Position numbers and translations under genes: made by a program. A model generated the notes under the pieces. The model was given only the letters and a program-made list of their open reading frames with translations. It was not told the origin of the DNA and searched no databases. From Sesamum alatum (taxonomy: Eukaryota; Streptophyta; Magnoliopsida; Lamiales; Pedaliaceae), in assembly GCA_034509735.1 (NCBI GenBank), contig JACGWO010000011.1, forward strand, positions 21,002,979 through 21,066,978: a DNA stretch of 64,000 nt. Direction: 5' to 3'. Below, in pieces: positions 53,601 through 64,000 of this stretch (the first letter of the stretch is position 1; the number at the start of each line of letters is the position of its first letter).

Positions 53601-54400
53601 AGTCATCGCAATAATTTTAAGAGGCCCGACAGGGGGAGACTCCGCTAATGCAAGGAAAGCGCTAGTTCGAGAAGCCAGAGAAAACCATTGGCAAACCCCC
53701 ATTCAAGTCCACACCGTTGGCATTGAAAACCAGGAAGAAATCTGCTTTAGCTTGCAAGACATGGATTCCAGGAGAGAGCAGAAAAATGATGCCTTGGTCA
53801 TTTCTGCCACACTTTCTAACTTCTGGGTCAGAAAAGTGTTGGTAGACAGTGGGAGTTCATTCGGACATCATATTCTACGACGCATATGTCCAGTTGGGAA
53901 TCGACAATGCTTAATTGCGGAAGGTTAACACCCCACTCACCGGTTTCAACGTAGAGATGATCGAACCATTGAGGGAGTTGACGCTACCATTATCGTTGGG
54001 CTCCTACCCTAAGATGGCTACTAAGATGGTGAAATTTCTTATGGTCAAGGCGCCATCTGCCTACAACATCATTTTGGGGAGGCCAAGCCTAAACCACTTT
54101 CGGGTCATATCATCCACATTTCACATGAAACTTAAGTTCTCCACATCTGAGTGAGTGGGAGGGGCCATAGGGGATGAAAGAATGGCGAGAGAATGTTACA
54201 CGAATACTCTAAAGAGATCGCGGGAAAAGTTAGATAGGCGAGGGTCGAACGATAAAGGAAAAAGGATTATGAGAGGCGTCGGTCCCGTAGCAAGGGAAGC
54301 CCCCGAGGACCCCATGGAAAATAAGTTCAGAGAAACAAGAGTCGAAGCCATCGAAGAGTTGAGGGTGATTAATCTTGCATGAGAAGGCGAGGAAAGGAAC
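53600..54400 (+). pseudogene. Aspartic protease region of the gypsy element, frameshifted
   Basis: The active-site motif is VRKVLVDSGSS (about 53829-53860). Directly after SGSS a one-base shift is needed to recover DIIFYDAYVQLGI. The flap and C-terminal region continue in another frame (53915-54154: LPLSLGSYPKMATKMVKFLM, AYNIILGRPSLNHF). The protease would mature Gag-Pol. The shift and later stops destroy it. Confidence 0.8.
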
Positions 54401-54649
54401 ACGAAAATAGGCACAACAATGAGCCCCCTCCATCGAGGAACGCTTGATACGATTTCATAGAGAAAATCAATAAGTGTTCGTGTGGAGTATGGGGGATCTC
54501 TAGGGGATTTCACCTGATGTTATAACGCACCACCTCAGTGTGAATCCCGACGCAAAACCCATAAAGCAAAAGAAGAAGGTTTTTGAACGCCTATACAAAG
54601 CTTGAAGGGACACGAAGAAGTCGGGAAAGCTTCAAGACGGCTAGGACAA

Positions 54650-55400
54650 TCGAATTACAGTTCTTCCTAATCCTTTCTTCTTTTTAGCACTTTTCTTGAT
54701 GTATTCTCTGAAATATTTATTTAGCTTCTTTGTTAACTTTATAGCTAAATAGAATTCTTGTTCTACGATCATGTTGAACCCTTCGATATATTAATGAATT
54801 TATTCTAGTTTTCTTTTTTCTATCTCGTGCGAATTGATCCAATTTAATTTTCGAGCACTTATTTATCTTGTGAATATGTTGGGCACATGTTTGCATGTTT
54901 TAAGCATCGAATGAAGTACTGAAAGGTGAAATTCCATGTTAGAAAGTCGAATTTTAAACCTAGGAATTAACCGTGAAAGCATGCTTAATTTCTATGAGAA
55001 TCTTATTAGTTGTCATGATCTGAATGGGTTCGATTTAATTATATATTCATGAAAATAGGCAGATTAATTAATCGAATACGGATTTCCACATACTTGAAAG
55101 AGGGCGGTAATGACATTAACACAATTTCCTTCGGATTAATCACACAGAGCAGAAAAGAGTTCTTGATAGGTTCGTTAATCGATCATTGCGGGGATACTTG
55201 ATTTTAGACTATCACACCTTATTATTTACCCTCTCGCTTCAATTTACCTGCTTTTCAATTCAAATCAATTGTCTAACTCGTATATCTCGGTCTGACTAAT
55301 CAAAATTGAGTAAATATGATAATCACAATAGTCCTTGTGGGATAGACATCTTGAGTACTACGCGATACACCGTGCACTTGTGGATTTGGTTCATCACTAG
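54650..55400. mobile_element. Insertion of foreign AT-rich DNA in the reverse transcriptase, possible solo LTR
   Basis: The left flank is still the start of RT (about 54500-54640: SPDVITHHLSVNPDAKPIKQ). The right flank resumes RT at about 55450. The roughly 750 bp between are AT-rich, non-coding and unlike the rest of the element. The right end, TCCTTGTGGGATAGACATC ... GGTTCATCA, resembles LTR 3' ends. Roughly 100 RT residues (fingers and first catalytic Asp) are missing, so the event was an insertion with deletion. No target duplication was seen. Confidence 0.5.
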
Positions 55401-55448
55401 TCGAATCCACCTCCGGATGTGAAATGTTGAGGTTTTTGGAAGCGTACC

Positions 55449-56890
55449 ATGGATCGACATGCTAGTCGCGTTCGACTCAACCAAATACTATTGGCATTGG
55501 AAGACCAAGAGAAAGCGAGCTTCGTCACGGACCATGGGGTCTTCTGCTACAATGTTATGCCGTTTGGCCTGAAAAATGCGGGGGCGACTTACCAACGACT
55601 CGTCAATCACATGTTTCGGAATCTGATCGGCCGGAACATGAAGGTAAACATAGATGATATGTTAGTAAAGAGTGTGAAGGAGCAAGACCACATCAAAGAC
55701 TTGCAAGAATGTTTTCAGATATTGAAATCCTATAGCATGAAACTAAACCCGGCGAGATGCGCCTTCGGGGGGCATGGGGAAAAGTTCTCGGGATACATGA
55801 TCTCCGAAAGAAGGATAGAGGCCCCGAAAAAAATTAGCACCATCATGGACATGCCCCTACCTAAATCGACCAAAGAGGTGCAGAAGCTTGCAGGCAGACT
55901 GGCAACCCTAAACCGTTTCAGTTCGCGGTCTGCAGACAAAGGCCTCCCTTTCTTTAAGGTTCTCCATGGCGCTTTGAAGTTTGAATGGTCGAACGCCAGC
56001 CAAGAGGCATTCGATGAACTGAAGAAATACTTGGTTTCGCCGCCATTATTGACAAAGCCCAAGATGGGAGAAGCTCTCTACCTTTATCTAGCGGTTTCGG
56101 AAAGTGTTGTTATCTCGGTCCTAGTGCGGCAAGAGGGTATGGAGCATAGCCTGGTGTAGTATGTTAGCAAGGTGTTGCAAGGGGTGGAGTCTGGGTACTC
56201 CCAAATTGAAAAACTAGACATCGCCTTAATAGTTGCAGCAAGAAAACAAGGCCTTACTTTCAGTCACATCAAGTGGTCGTCTTAACCTATCATCCCTTGA
56301 AACAAGTCTTATCTAGTCCTGCGATTTCTAGAAGGATGGTCAAATGGGCGGTGGAGTTAAGTGAATTCGGCATTGAATTTTTTCCGAGGCCAACCATAAA
56401 AGCACAGGTGCTAGCAGACTTTGTCGTTGAGCTGGCGCACGATGAGGCGAGCAATTCCACGCCTACTTGGAGCTTGTATGTCGACGGATCGTCTATATCC
56501 GTAGGTAGTGGGGCAGGAATAGTTCTGAAAAGTCCGCAAAGAGACAAGTTGGAGTACGCCATTAAATTGGAGTTCCCCACATCGAACATTGAGGCGGAGT
56601 ATGAAGCATTATTGGCAGGAGGGGAGTTGGCTTTAGCCATTGGAGTGAAAAACATTGTCATCTATAGTGATTCAGAACTGGTGGTTAATCAGATCGAGGG
56701 GTCATATGAAGCATGAGGTGAAAAAATGGCTAAGTACCTCCTGAAAGCAAAAAATCTACTTGAAAGATTCGAGGAGTCATCCCTCATACAAGTGGCGAGA
56801 GCAGATAATGTCTTGGCCGATCAACTAGCCAAGCTAGCAAGCTCGATGGTAGCGATCCAAAACAGAATAATTACCTTTCTCTCCTCAGAC
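55449..56890 (+). pseudogene. Reverse transcriptase palm and RNase H of the gypsy element
   Basis: The RT half has GVFCYNVMPFGLKNAGATYQ and the catalytic NIDDML at 55647, where Tyr of the usual YIDDM is Asn (TAC to AAC). The connection follows (EVQKLAGRLATLNRFSSRSA). The segment from 56273 gives RNase H: SLYVDGSS, IEAEYEALLAG and IYSDSELVVNQIEGSYEA with its acidic residues in place. Stops at 56158 and 56714 and a frameshift near 56270 break the chain. Confidence 0.87.
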
Positions 56891-56999
56891 TGAGCCGGCA
56901 CGGAGGAAGAAGTAGAAGTCATGTGCACGGATCCGGCACCTTCAGGCTGGAAAGAAGGAGATCGTTAAATTCCTAATTGACGGGGTTGCACCTGAAAAT

Positions 57000-58173
57000 C
57001 ATAAAGAGACTCGAGCCTTGAGGGTAAAAGTCCCATTTCGTGATCATCGACCGAGAGTTATACAAACAAGGTTTCTCGCAACATTTTCTGAAATACCTAA
57101 CTCCTGAGGAGGTGAACTACGTTATAAGGGAAACACATGTAGGGATTTGGGGAAATCACCTTAGTGGGAAAGCACTAGCAGGGAAAGTTTTGAGGCAAGG
57201 CTTCTTTTAGCCCACAATGCTCCTTGACTCCCACGAGCTAATGAAGTGTTGCCGCCCATGCCAAGAGCACGCGAACATCAACCACCAGTCGACCGCATTA
57301 ATGCAACCCCTTGATAGCCCTTGCCCATTCAATCAGTGGGGAGTAGACTTGATCGGACCATTTTCCCAAGCCACGAGACAAAGGAAATGTTTAATCATAA
57401 CCGTTGACTACTTCACAAAGTGGGTGGAAGCCGAGCCCTTAGCCAAAATATTTGAGAAGGGGGTGATCAAGTTTCTGTGGAAGAACATCTTTTGTCGCTT
57501 TGGCATCCCTCGCGCCCTAGTATCCGATGATGGAACTCAGTTTTCGGGGAGTAAGCTTAATGATTGGTGTAAGGGGTTGGTAATTAAACAGTTTTTTACC
57601 TCAGTGAGTAACCCGCAAGCAAATGGTCAAACTGAAGTAACTAACCAAACTATCCTCCAACACTTGAAGACTAGGTTGGAAACCGCCAAAGGAGCATGGG
57701 TGGATGAACTTCCCTGACGTTTTATGGGCGTACCGAACGACGCCAAGGGCCGCTACGGGGGAGTTTCCATTCACTCTATCTTATGGAATGACAATCGTAG
57801 CACCGGCTAAAATAGAAAAGTTCAGTTGGCGAGTTAAATACTATGATCCGGCCTCTAACGTGCAAGGTTTGGGGCAAACCTGGACCTAGTCGACGAAGCA
57901 AGGGAAAGAGCCGCAGTGCTCATCGCAATGTACAAAGCCAGGATGGCAAAGGCATATAACGCGAAGGTGAAGCCAAGAAATTTTCAAGTGGGGGATTTGG
58001 TGCTGAGGAAAGCTGAAGCTTCAGGTCCCGTAGGAAAATTGGACCCGAAGTGGGAAGGCCCCTACATAATCATGGAGATCATGAATGCGTGAGCCTACAA
58101 GTTGCAACAGCTGGATAGGAAAAGCATCTCACGCACTTGGAACGTCGCGAACCTCAAGAAGTATTATCCTTGA
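57000..58173 (+). pseudogene. Integrase of the gypsy element, broken
   Basis: Integrase inserts the cDNA. The zinc-binding region is partly readable (HELMKCCRPCQEH). The catalytic triad is intact as NQWGVDLIGPF (Asp at 57346), ALVSDDGTQFSG and NGQTEVTNQ within 57217-57717. The core ends at a stop, and a one-frame shift gives [15 protein letters not shown] (57704-57889). Another leads to the C-terminal domain (FQVGDLVLRKAE, KLDPKWEGPYIIMEI) ending at 58173. Confidence 0.87.
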
Positions 58174-58930
58174 CGGCCGACTAGGAAACAAAGTTCCCCT
58201 TTTGGCTCTACATATGTAATAGGACTAGTATAGGAGGTCGACATTCCATCCCCTCCCCTTTTGGCTAGTTTCCTTCCCAACTTTTGTGGGACTTTGTAAG
58301 TCGAACTCAAGAAATGAAGTTATTTTTTCCGTCGTAATATGAAATTTATTGATATGGAGATCCCTGTAGTTTCAAGAGGTCCCTTGAGGCATCGACAAGT
58401 GCCCCGAGACCCCATGGACGAAACATCATAGAGATCCTCCTTAATAGCGTTGCCTCGGAAAACTTTGCCCACCTTGAAGTTGGTAAAAAAAAATCAATTT
58501 CGGGACTCGAGCAAAAACACCCCTTGAGGCGACCTCCGATAAACATAACTTAAAGACAGAGGTTTCATATCATGTGCAACGATCAAATTCGCAACCACTA
58601 AATATCGCCAATCGCACACCAAAATACCCGACTATAGTAGTCGGAAGAAAACATGCGAAGTACTAATTACTGTCGATTAGATGCCAAAATATCCGACTAT
58701 ATATGTCGGAAGAAAATCATGTGAAGTTCTAAATATATCGACGACAGGAAATAAAATCCTAAATAATAAGCATTCTTAAGTACCAGACGATAGTCCGAAA
58801 TAAACATAAAAGCATAACACAAAGACCCAACATGGGGAAAATACAACCCCCCTCATCTCACTCGCCGTCCTGGGGGGCTCCGTCGCAAGCAGGATCGACA
58901 TCCTCCTCTTCCTCTTCACTCAACTTGGGG
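58174..58930. other. Spacer between integrase and the antisense ORF
   Basis: This is non-coding in both directions. It has a near-duplicated phrase (CCGACTATAGTAGTCGGAAG at about 58629 and CCGACTATATATGTCGGAAG at about 58691) that forms short palindromes, CCGACTATAnnnGTCGG. Confidence 0.5.
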
Positions 58931-60700
58931 TTGATGCCGACGATATCTTCTTCAGTAATCTAACCTCTCTCGGCGACACTTATATATCCCGGACTCGTAA
59001 ACAGGGATAGCCCTCTCGATTATGATACCCTCGAAACCAGCAGAAGCCTGAAATTCGAAGACTGCCTCCTCCTTGGTCTTACCAACAAAAGCAACTCCAG
59101 ATGAGGAGGCCAAAAACTTCTTCCCTATAGTCACCTCCTGCTCATAATGGTGCTCCAAATCGGTGAAATCCTCAAGGGCCCCGTCTCTCTCCTTCTTCAG
59201 CTTCGAGCGCTCCTCCTCGTGCCGCTTCGCGATCGCATCCAGCCGGTCAGCTTCTTCCCGCCTATCCAGGCGCCGATTTCGTGCTAGTGTGTTCAGAGTA
59301 AGGGACTACATAAGCAATATAATGACCAAGTTAACTAAGGCAGAAAGTTAGACAAATGGAGTAAAGCAAAATAATAAAAAACGTTCCCGGGCGGCGTCCC
59401 CGACCAACAACTTGTCCACCTGCTCATCGCTAAGAGTACAAAATCGCGTTAGATAATCGTCACTCACCACACCCCTCGTGCGGTTCCAAGCCAAGGGAAG
59501 GTCGACGGTATCCCAATACGACTGAATGCCCTCCACCTAGTTCACACTGGCGGTGAAAATGCCACCATGTGGAATACCTGTGGAAGTCGAAGCTAAAGGA
59601 GCATCTCGTGCTCTCTTCGGTGGAGGAGAAGCCCTAGAGGAAGACGGTCGACTGCCCCAACCCGAACTCGCGGGTGCATCGGGTGGTGGGTGGGCCGAGC
59701 CTTGCTCACACACTTTTTCTCCTTGGCGGCCGGCCTCCTCAATCAACAGTGTCGGCATCCATCTTCTTACCTGCGGAAGAAGGCAAAGCAAGGGAAGAAT
59801 CAATACATAGGAAGGAAAAGGGAACAACATATAAAAATGAAAACACAAGTTAACATCAATACTAGAGGGGAAATAATGTGTTAGGTGAATAACACGCCTA
59901 AACAACCCCGCCGCCATAAACTCTCACGGAGTCTACCAAATTCCGCACAATGGTTATGTAAAGTCAGCGAACTACACCAATCCGTAGTAAAACCCCAACC
60001 GTCGTCCCGGATATAAAATTTTTTTTCTTTCCATGGGCCTTTAGAGGAAATGAGCCCATCCAAAAACATACACCCCAAACGGTGACATAAATAAAAGTAT
60101 CGACTGTCATCTGTAGAGGAAGATAACTTGGCCACGTGTCGGATATTAAACAAGGCATGGAAACTATCCAAGGTCAGGGGAAGTCCCAGCTCGCGGGAAC
60201 GTCGTCGCCAACCCTCAAAGTACATAAAAGAGTTTGGTGTAAGCTGGGTAATGAAAATTCCGTAACTCTTTATTAGCGCTACTAGGAGAAGATGAGGAAG
60301 AATGGAGAACCCGCAATCAAAATAAGAGGCGTAAACCGTAAAACACCCATCAGGGGGATGCCTAATCCTCTGTCCAGGAAGGGGAAGAATAAACTTATGT
60401 GCGGAGGGCACCCTATACTCCCTCCGTATAAAGGCCAAACGATCATGTGTGAGAACGCCATCACAAGTCCTCACATCCACCACGTGGGGTTTTTGGACAC
60501 CTCGTGCTCGTGGACGTGTCCCATCGTTAACTTCCAAGGCCATAACCACACTCGGCCGCCCCACCATCTCAAGAACCTCGGACTCCTCGTCCTCTCCCTC
60601 ACTTTTGGACCCCTCACTCACATCGCTAACCTCGTCGCTTTCACCCTCAATCTAGTTGCTATCATAGTGCTCACAGTCACTGGCCTCCCCCCCACTACGG
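58931..60700 (-). pseudogene. Antisense extra ORF: putative gypsy-type transposon domain (PF04195-like), broken
   Basis: The main frame 60621-59881 (246 codons) starts with an acidic stretch. It carries the domain pattern HDRLAFIRREYRVPSAHKF, LPLPGQRIRHPPDGCFTVYA, SYFDCGFSILPHLLLVALIK, GIFITQLTPNSFMYFEGW and FHALFNIRHVAKLSSSTDD. Such a domain is known as 'putative gypsy type transposon' in plants, and its molecular role is unknown. The C-terminal part continues in shifted frames: Pro/Ser-rich 59917-59537, then 59536-59348, then 59158-58952. It lies opposite pol, between integrase and the 3' LTR. The first 100 or so upstream codons may lie in the GC-rich repeat region. Confidence 0.75.
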
Positions 60701-60929
60701 CATATGTTCGACCCACCTGAGTGAGGTGAATCAAACTCAATCAGGTTCTCCAAACCATCTAAAGAGTCGACAGTAGGACACCTGGGAAGGTTCTTATCAT
60801 CACATCGTGGAAATCATCCCAAATATTCCCCAAAGAAGCATAATTACCCGTCGACAAAAAATTCATATCTTCTGTATCAAACACGCCCGTCGACAAAGAA
60901 GTGCAAGTGGCATGCCCGGACGCAGACGA

Positions 60930-61240
60930 CCAAGTCGAGGCACCGCCTGAAGCCGGGAGAGGGGCTGCCTGCCCCCAGACCGAGGCAGTGTGCCTCGGGC
61001 TGGGGGAGGGGCCGCCTCTGCCTAGCTCAAGGCGCGCCTCAAGTGAGGGAGGGACGCGCCCCACCCCTCCCAGCTCGAGGTGCGACCTCGAGCTGAAAGG
61101 GGGATCGCCTCTCCCCAGCTCGAGGCAGCGGTGCCTTGAGCTGGAGGAAGAACCTCCCCCCAACTCGAGGCAGCACCACCTCGAGTTGGGGGAGGCCACG
61201 CCCCCTTCCCAACTCGAGGCCGCGCCACGGCGCCTCATGC
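60930..61240. repeat. GC-rich minisatellite-like block
   Basis: The motif CAGCTCGAGGC with GCCTCGAGCTGG-like complements recurs about seven times (at about 60940, 61070, 61120, 61160 and 61210) with spacing near 50-60 nt. Both strands can be read as repeated Ser-Arg/Leu-Glu-Leu-Gly strings. It is very GC-rich in an AT-rich window. Confidence 0.65.
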
Positions 61241-61605
61241 CCCGCTGACGCCGACCAACCACCGGCCACTCATACGCCGTCGCAGCCCAACCACCACCAA
61301 CTCCATCATCCCCTCATCACTACTAGACATTGTAGAAATTTTGAAGTGGAAACACAAATTGCTAATGAAGGAACTTGCAAGTAAAGAGTTTAGGAAGGGA
61401 GGAAAATGTACCTTTGGAAGCCATGGATGTTGGTGAAAGTTTGCTCTTGAGGGGGTGGAGGAAGAGTGAATGTGATGAGAGTGGTGGATAAGGAACAATT
61501 AATGGATTCCCACTCACCCTTCCCAAGTATTCAATGCTTCAATTGTTTCTTGCTGAGAACTCTTACTCTCACCCAGATTACTGCTTCTGGAAGAGTATTC
61601 CGTCC

Positions 61606-61619
61606 GAGAGTGGGGGGGT
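61606..61619 (+). promoter_or_regulatory. Polypurine tract
   Basis: GAGAGTGGGGGGGT directly precedes the TG of the 3' LTR. It is the expected primer site for plus-strand DNA synthesis. Confidence 0.8.
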
Positions 61620-61901
61620 TGTATGATATATATATATATATATGATATTATTAATAATTTACTTACAAGGGTATAACAATAATTTTCTTATGTAAGCCAC
61701 ATGATTAATATATACACTCTATCACACCATAAAATAACTAACATCACTATAAATACTTGATATATTATGTTTTAATGCAAGTTTACGATTCACTGATTTG
61801 ACAAGACATACACACAAAAATTCTCTCACGAAACTTGGGGTGCAATTGTGTTGAGGGTAATTTTTTCGATTATTCCTTCGCTTCAAATCACTTCCACATC
61901 A
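61620..61901 (+). repeat. 3' LTR (282 bp)
   Basis: It starts TGTATGATATATA with an (AT)n run that is longer than in the 5' copy, and ends CTTCCACATCA. It is uninterrupted and carries the empty AATTTACTTA target site of the MITE found in the 5' LTR. Confidence 0.92.
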
Positions 61902-61999
61902 ATTTCAAAGTTAATTTTAGACATTTCTATCCTTGTTATATTTACAAAAACCCCAAAATACGTCACTTCTCAACTGAGCATTTTTTTCATCTTTAGTAA

Positions 62000-62298
62000 T
62001 CTATACTATATATTATTGGAGAGGGGCCTTTTGGTGTCCACATTAAATTGATCTGTCATTTTTTTTAAAAAAATAAATTAATTAATTAATTTTAACTTCC
62101 TCACTCATCATGCCACAATTACTTTTGGTAGTTTTCCCCATGCATTTTGTTTTATATTATCATCTTATTTTATTTTATCTATATATTTTTAAGTAATTTT
62201 TAACTCTATAAAAAATAAATAATATAAATTATAAAAATATTTTAGTTTTAATATTTTTAAAAAATATGCACATACATAGAATGTGCCACACTTAATAG
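62000..62298 (+). mobile_element. Small non-autonomous Helitron (299 bp)
   Basis: The 5' end TCTATACTATATATTATTGG follows an A. A hairpin GCACAT ... ATGTGC (about 62267-62286) is followed by CACACTTAATAG, then T. The 3' end has TAG with one change from CTAG. The first 170 bp match the Helitron 5' fragment at 28576. There is no coding sequence. Confidence 0.72.
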
Positions 62299-63810
62299 TA
62301 TTATATTATTGAAGGGAAAATTAGTGAAATTTGACAAGTGTTTAAAATTGGAGCTTATTTCACAAACACCCCAATTTTATTTTATTTTTACTTTTATTTT
62401 TACATTTAAACACTCTCAATTTTTACTATTAATTTATAATAATTTTTACAACTTATTTTCATAGTAAAAATAGAAGCTATTGCAAACGTTTCGGATCAAA
62501 TCACTATGAGCATTGCTAGCAAACCTTAAAACAATAACACAATTATTAACATTTATTCAAATAAAAGAATCCGCTGAGGTTGATACTACCAACAAGAGTG
62601 AAAACATCATCAATTTATATGAACAAAAATATATTTATATAGAAAATTAATATAAAAATGAAAATACATATTTCTTTTGAGATATTGGACATTGGAAATG
62701 AAAATGAGTACATAAATATTATCTCAGTAAGTGTTAACAGAGACCTATAGTGTCACTTCTATTATAAAAGTAATGATGTCTTTGTATTTTTATATAGATT
62801 GTAATTTCTAATATGATGGTAATTCTTGATGCCCCATTGAGTGAATTAAGATTATAATTAAATTAATTTTTACAAAAAAAATATTTATACTTGTTATCTA
62901 CTATGCTTTTTGGAATTCTTATGCGTCAACATTGCAAAATTAGTCCCATAGTTTATGGTATTTCTCATACTTGGCTCTACGCTTAATAAAATTTAATTTA
63001 ACTCTATGTTTCGTTACAAGCTACAAAAAGAGTTCAAAAACTTTGCACAGAAAATATACTTTTAACAACGATTTTGGACTCTTTTTATAATTTTTAACAA
63101 AACATGAGGTTAATCTTAAAATTCCGTAAAATATGGGATCAAGTATAAAATGACTCTAAACTGCAAAACTAATTTTATAATTTTTACCTTCTTATGCCAA
63201 TTATATGTTTGTGAATGCATCTTCAGCATTAATTACTTTTCCCCAAACATATAAATCATATATATATATATATCCTTTATGTTGTATCCAATATTACATA
63301 TTATTATTGTTATTATCTATACACGCAGGCACACTACTAGCTAATACCACAATAAAGCATATTACATCCTCCTAAAATAGACGTGCGACCTATTTTTCAA
63401 AATGTTAAATTCATAGAAATAGAGCTAAATATAAAATTCAACAAATTAAGAAATAGTTCGATTTCATATAACAAAAAGTATGATGAAATAATAATTAAAA
63501 AAATCATCAACACTTTACGCAAATATACTCGAATTTATGAAGACATCCCATCTGATTGCATTAGAAGAAATATTACATTTAATCATAACAAATTGTCGTG
63601 GTTGAAGCTAAATAGTCGTAGTAAATAGTCAATAACAACGGTCACGCAACAATTGTTGGTCGTGGTTTTTATAAGTGTGGCTAATGCATTTGTTGTGGCT
63701 AAATGCTGTGACAAAAACATTTGTCATGGCTCATAGCCATGGGAAAAATTATTTTCATGGTGAATAAATTAAGTATTTGCATAAGTTTTTATTTACCTGT
63801 GATTAATAAT
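62299..63810. other. AT-rich spacer with repeats
   Basis: I see no gene. There is an (AT)7 run at about 63259. Around 63620-63750 are repeated GTGGCTAATGC and GTTGTGGCTAAATGC phrases, possibly related to the repeat at 27729 and 45057 but too diverged for me to align. Confidence 0.45.
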
Positions 63811-63906
63811 AGTTACAAACTTCAAGGGGGTATTTGTAATTTTTCAAACAACGCGAAGTTATTTGTAATTATATCATATCTTAAGCGTGGTAGCTGTAAT
63901 TTACCT
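63811..63906. repeat. Half of a MITE, same family as 51442
   Basis: The phrase AGGGGGTATTTGTAATTTTT, CAAACAACG, TAATTAT and GTAGCTGTAATTTACC follows the right arm of the element at 51442-51850. The left arm is missing, so it is a truncated copy. Confidence 0.6.
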
Positions 63907-64000
63907 TTTTTTTTTTTTTCAAAGCAAAGTGAACCCTAGAAATTTAACAAACTTAAAGAAAAGATTTCCAAGACATTCCCTTGGAAAACTTGTATTTTGT

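Larger units (their letters stand above)
51410..61901 (+). mobile_element. Tat-like Ty3/gypsy LTR retrotransposon (10.5 kb), degenerate, with nested insertions
   Basis: Both LTRs begin TG and end CA, and the five-base direct repeat ATTTC lies at 51405-51409 and 61902-61906. The order is 5' LTR (51410-52095, split by a MITE), primer-binding site, gag, protease, RT (interrupted), RNase H, integrase, antisense ORF, polypurine tract and 3' LTR (61620-61901). Frameshifts and stops occur throughout, so it is not autonomous. The gag pattern (YCRFHRDRGHTMEEC), the tRNA-Arg-like primer site and the extra ORF after integrase point to the Tat group. Confidence 0.92.

Noticed and set aside
60901..61262. 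Overlapping ORFs of 115 and 167 codons on both strands
   Set aside because: They are produced by the GC-rich repeat block. The peptides are repeats of the same few residues with no recognised domain.

Overview
The window is nuclear DNA of a flowering plant. It has split genes with GT-AG introns, long AT-rich intergenic stretches and a dense load of plant-type transposons: L1-type LINEs with DUF4283 ORF1s, Tat-like Ty3/gypsy elements, Helitrons, Mutator-like MITEs and a tRNA-type SINE. The two host proteins look like eudicot proteins. The exact species cannot be read from the sequence.

Only two host genes look intact. At the left edge is the 3' three-quarters of a cytosolic Xaa-Pro dipeptidase (prolidase, M24 family): 14 exons from base 2 to the stop at 10706, with all five metal ligands. 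At 46601-50135 is a complete nine-exon type I protein arginine methyltransferase (PRMT1-like, 380 aa) with an 11-nt microexon. Both are on the plus strand and lie about 36 kb apart.

Between them, from left to right, are: a 1.1 kb Mutator-like element and a foldback repeat (11.1-12.8 kb); a decayed plus-strand LINE (13.8-18.1 kb); a non-autonomous Helitron with a SINE inside it (19.9-21.7 kb); a second, minus-strand LINE (21.9-27.6 kb); a Helitron 5' end, a MITE fragment and a possible solo LTR (28.6-30.9 kb); and a truncated minus-strand Ty3/gypsy element (about 31.1-38.5 kb). That gypsy element has a plus-strand ORF with a plant mobile domain beyond its integrase. At about 38.5 kb it abuts a broken Helitron RepHel gene (to about 41.7 kb). 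Next comes a 1438-bp Helitron that has captured part of a MutM/FPG1 DNA glycosylase gene (42.6-44.0 kb).

Right of the methyltransferase is a nearly complete Tat-like LTR retrotransposon, 51410-61901, with ATTTC target duplications. Its 5' LTR is interrupted by a MITE that has its own duplication, and its reverse transcriptase is interrupted by foreign DNA. It carries an antisense ORF with a putative gypsy-type transposon domain between integrase and the 3' LTR. A 299-bp Helitron and fragments of other repeats finish the window.

The most interesting theme is that two separate gypsy elements in one window both carry a long ORF on the strand opposite pol, downstream of integrase, but with different domains. 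The nested insertions, with readable target duplications, also give a relative history of the locus.
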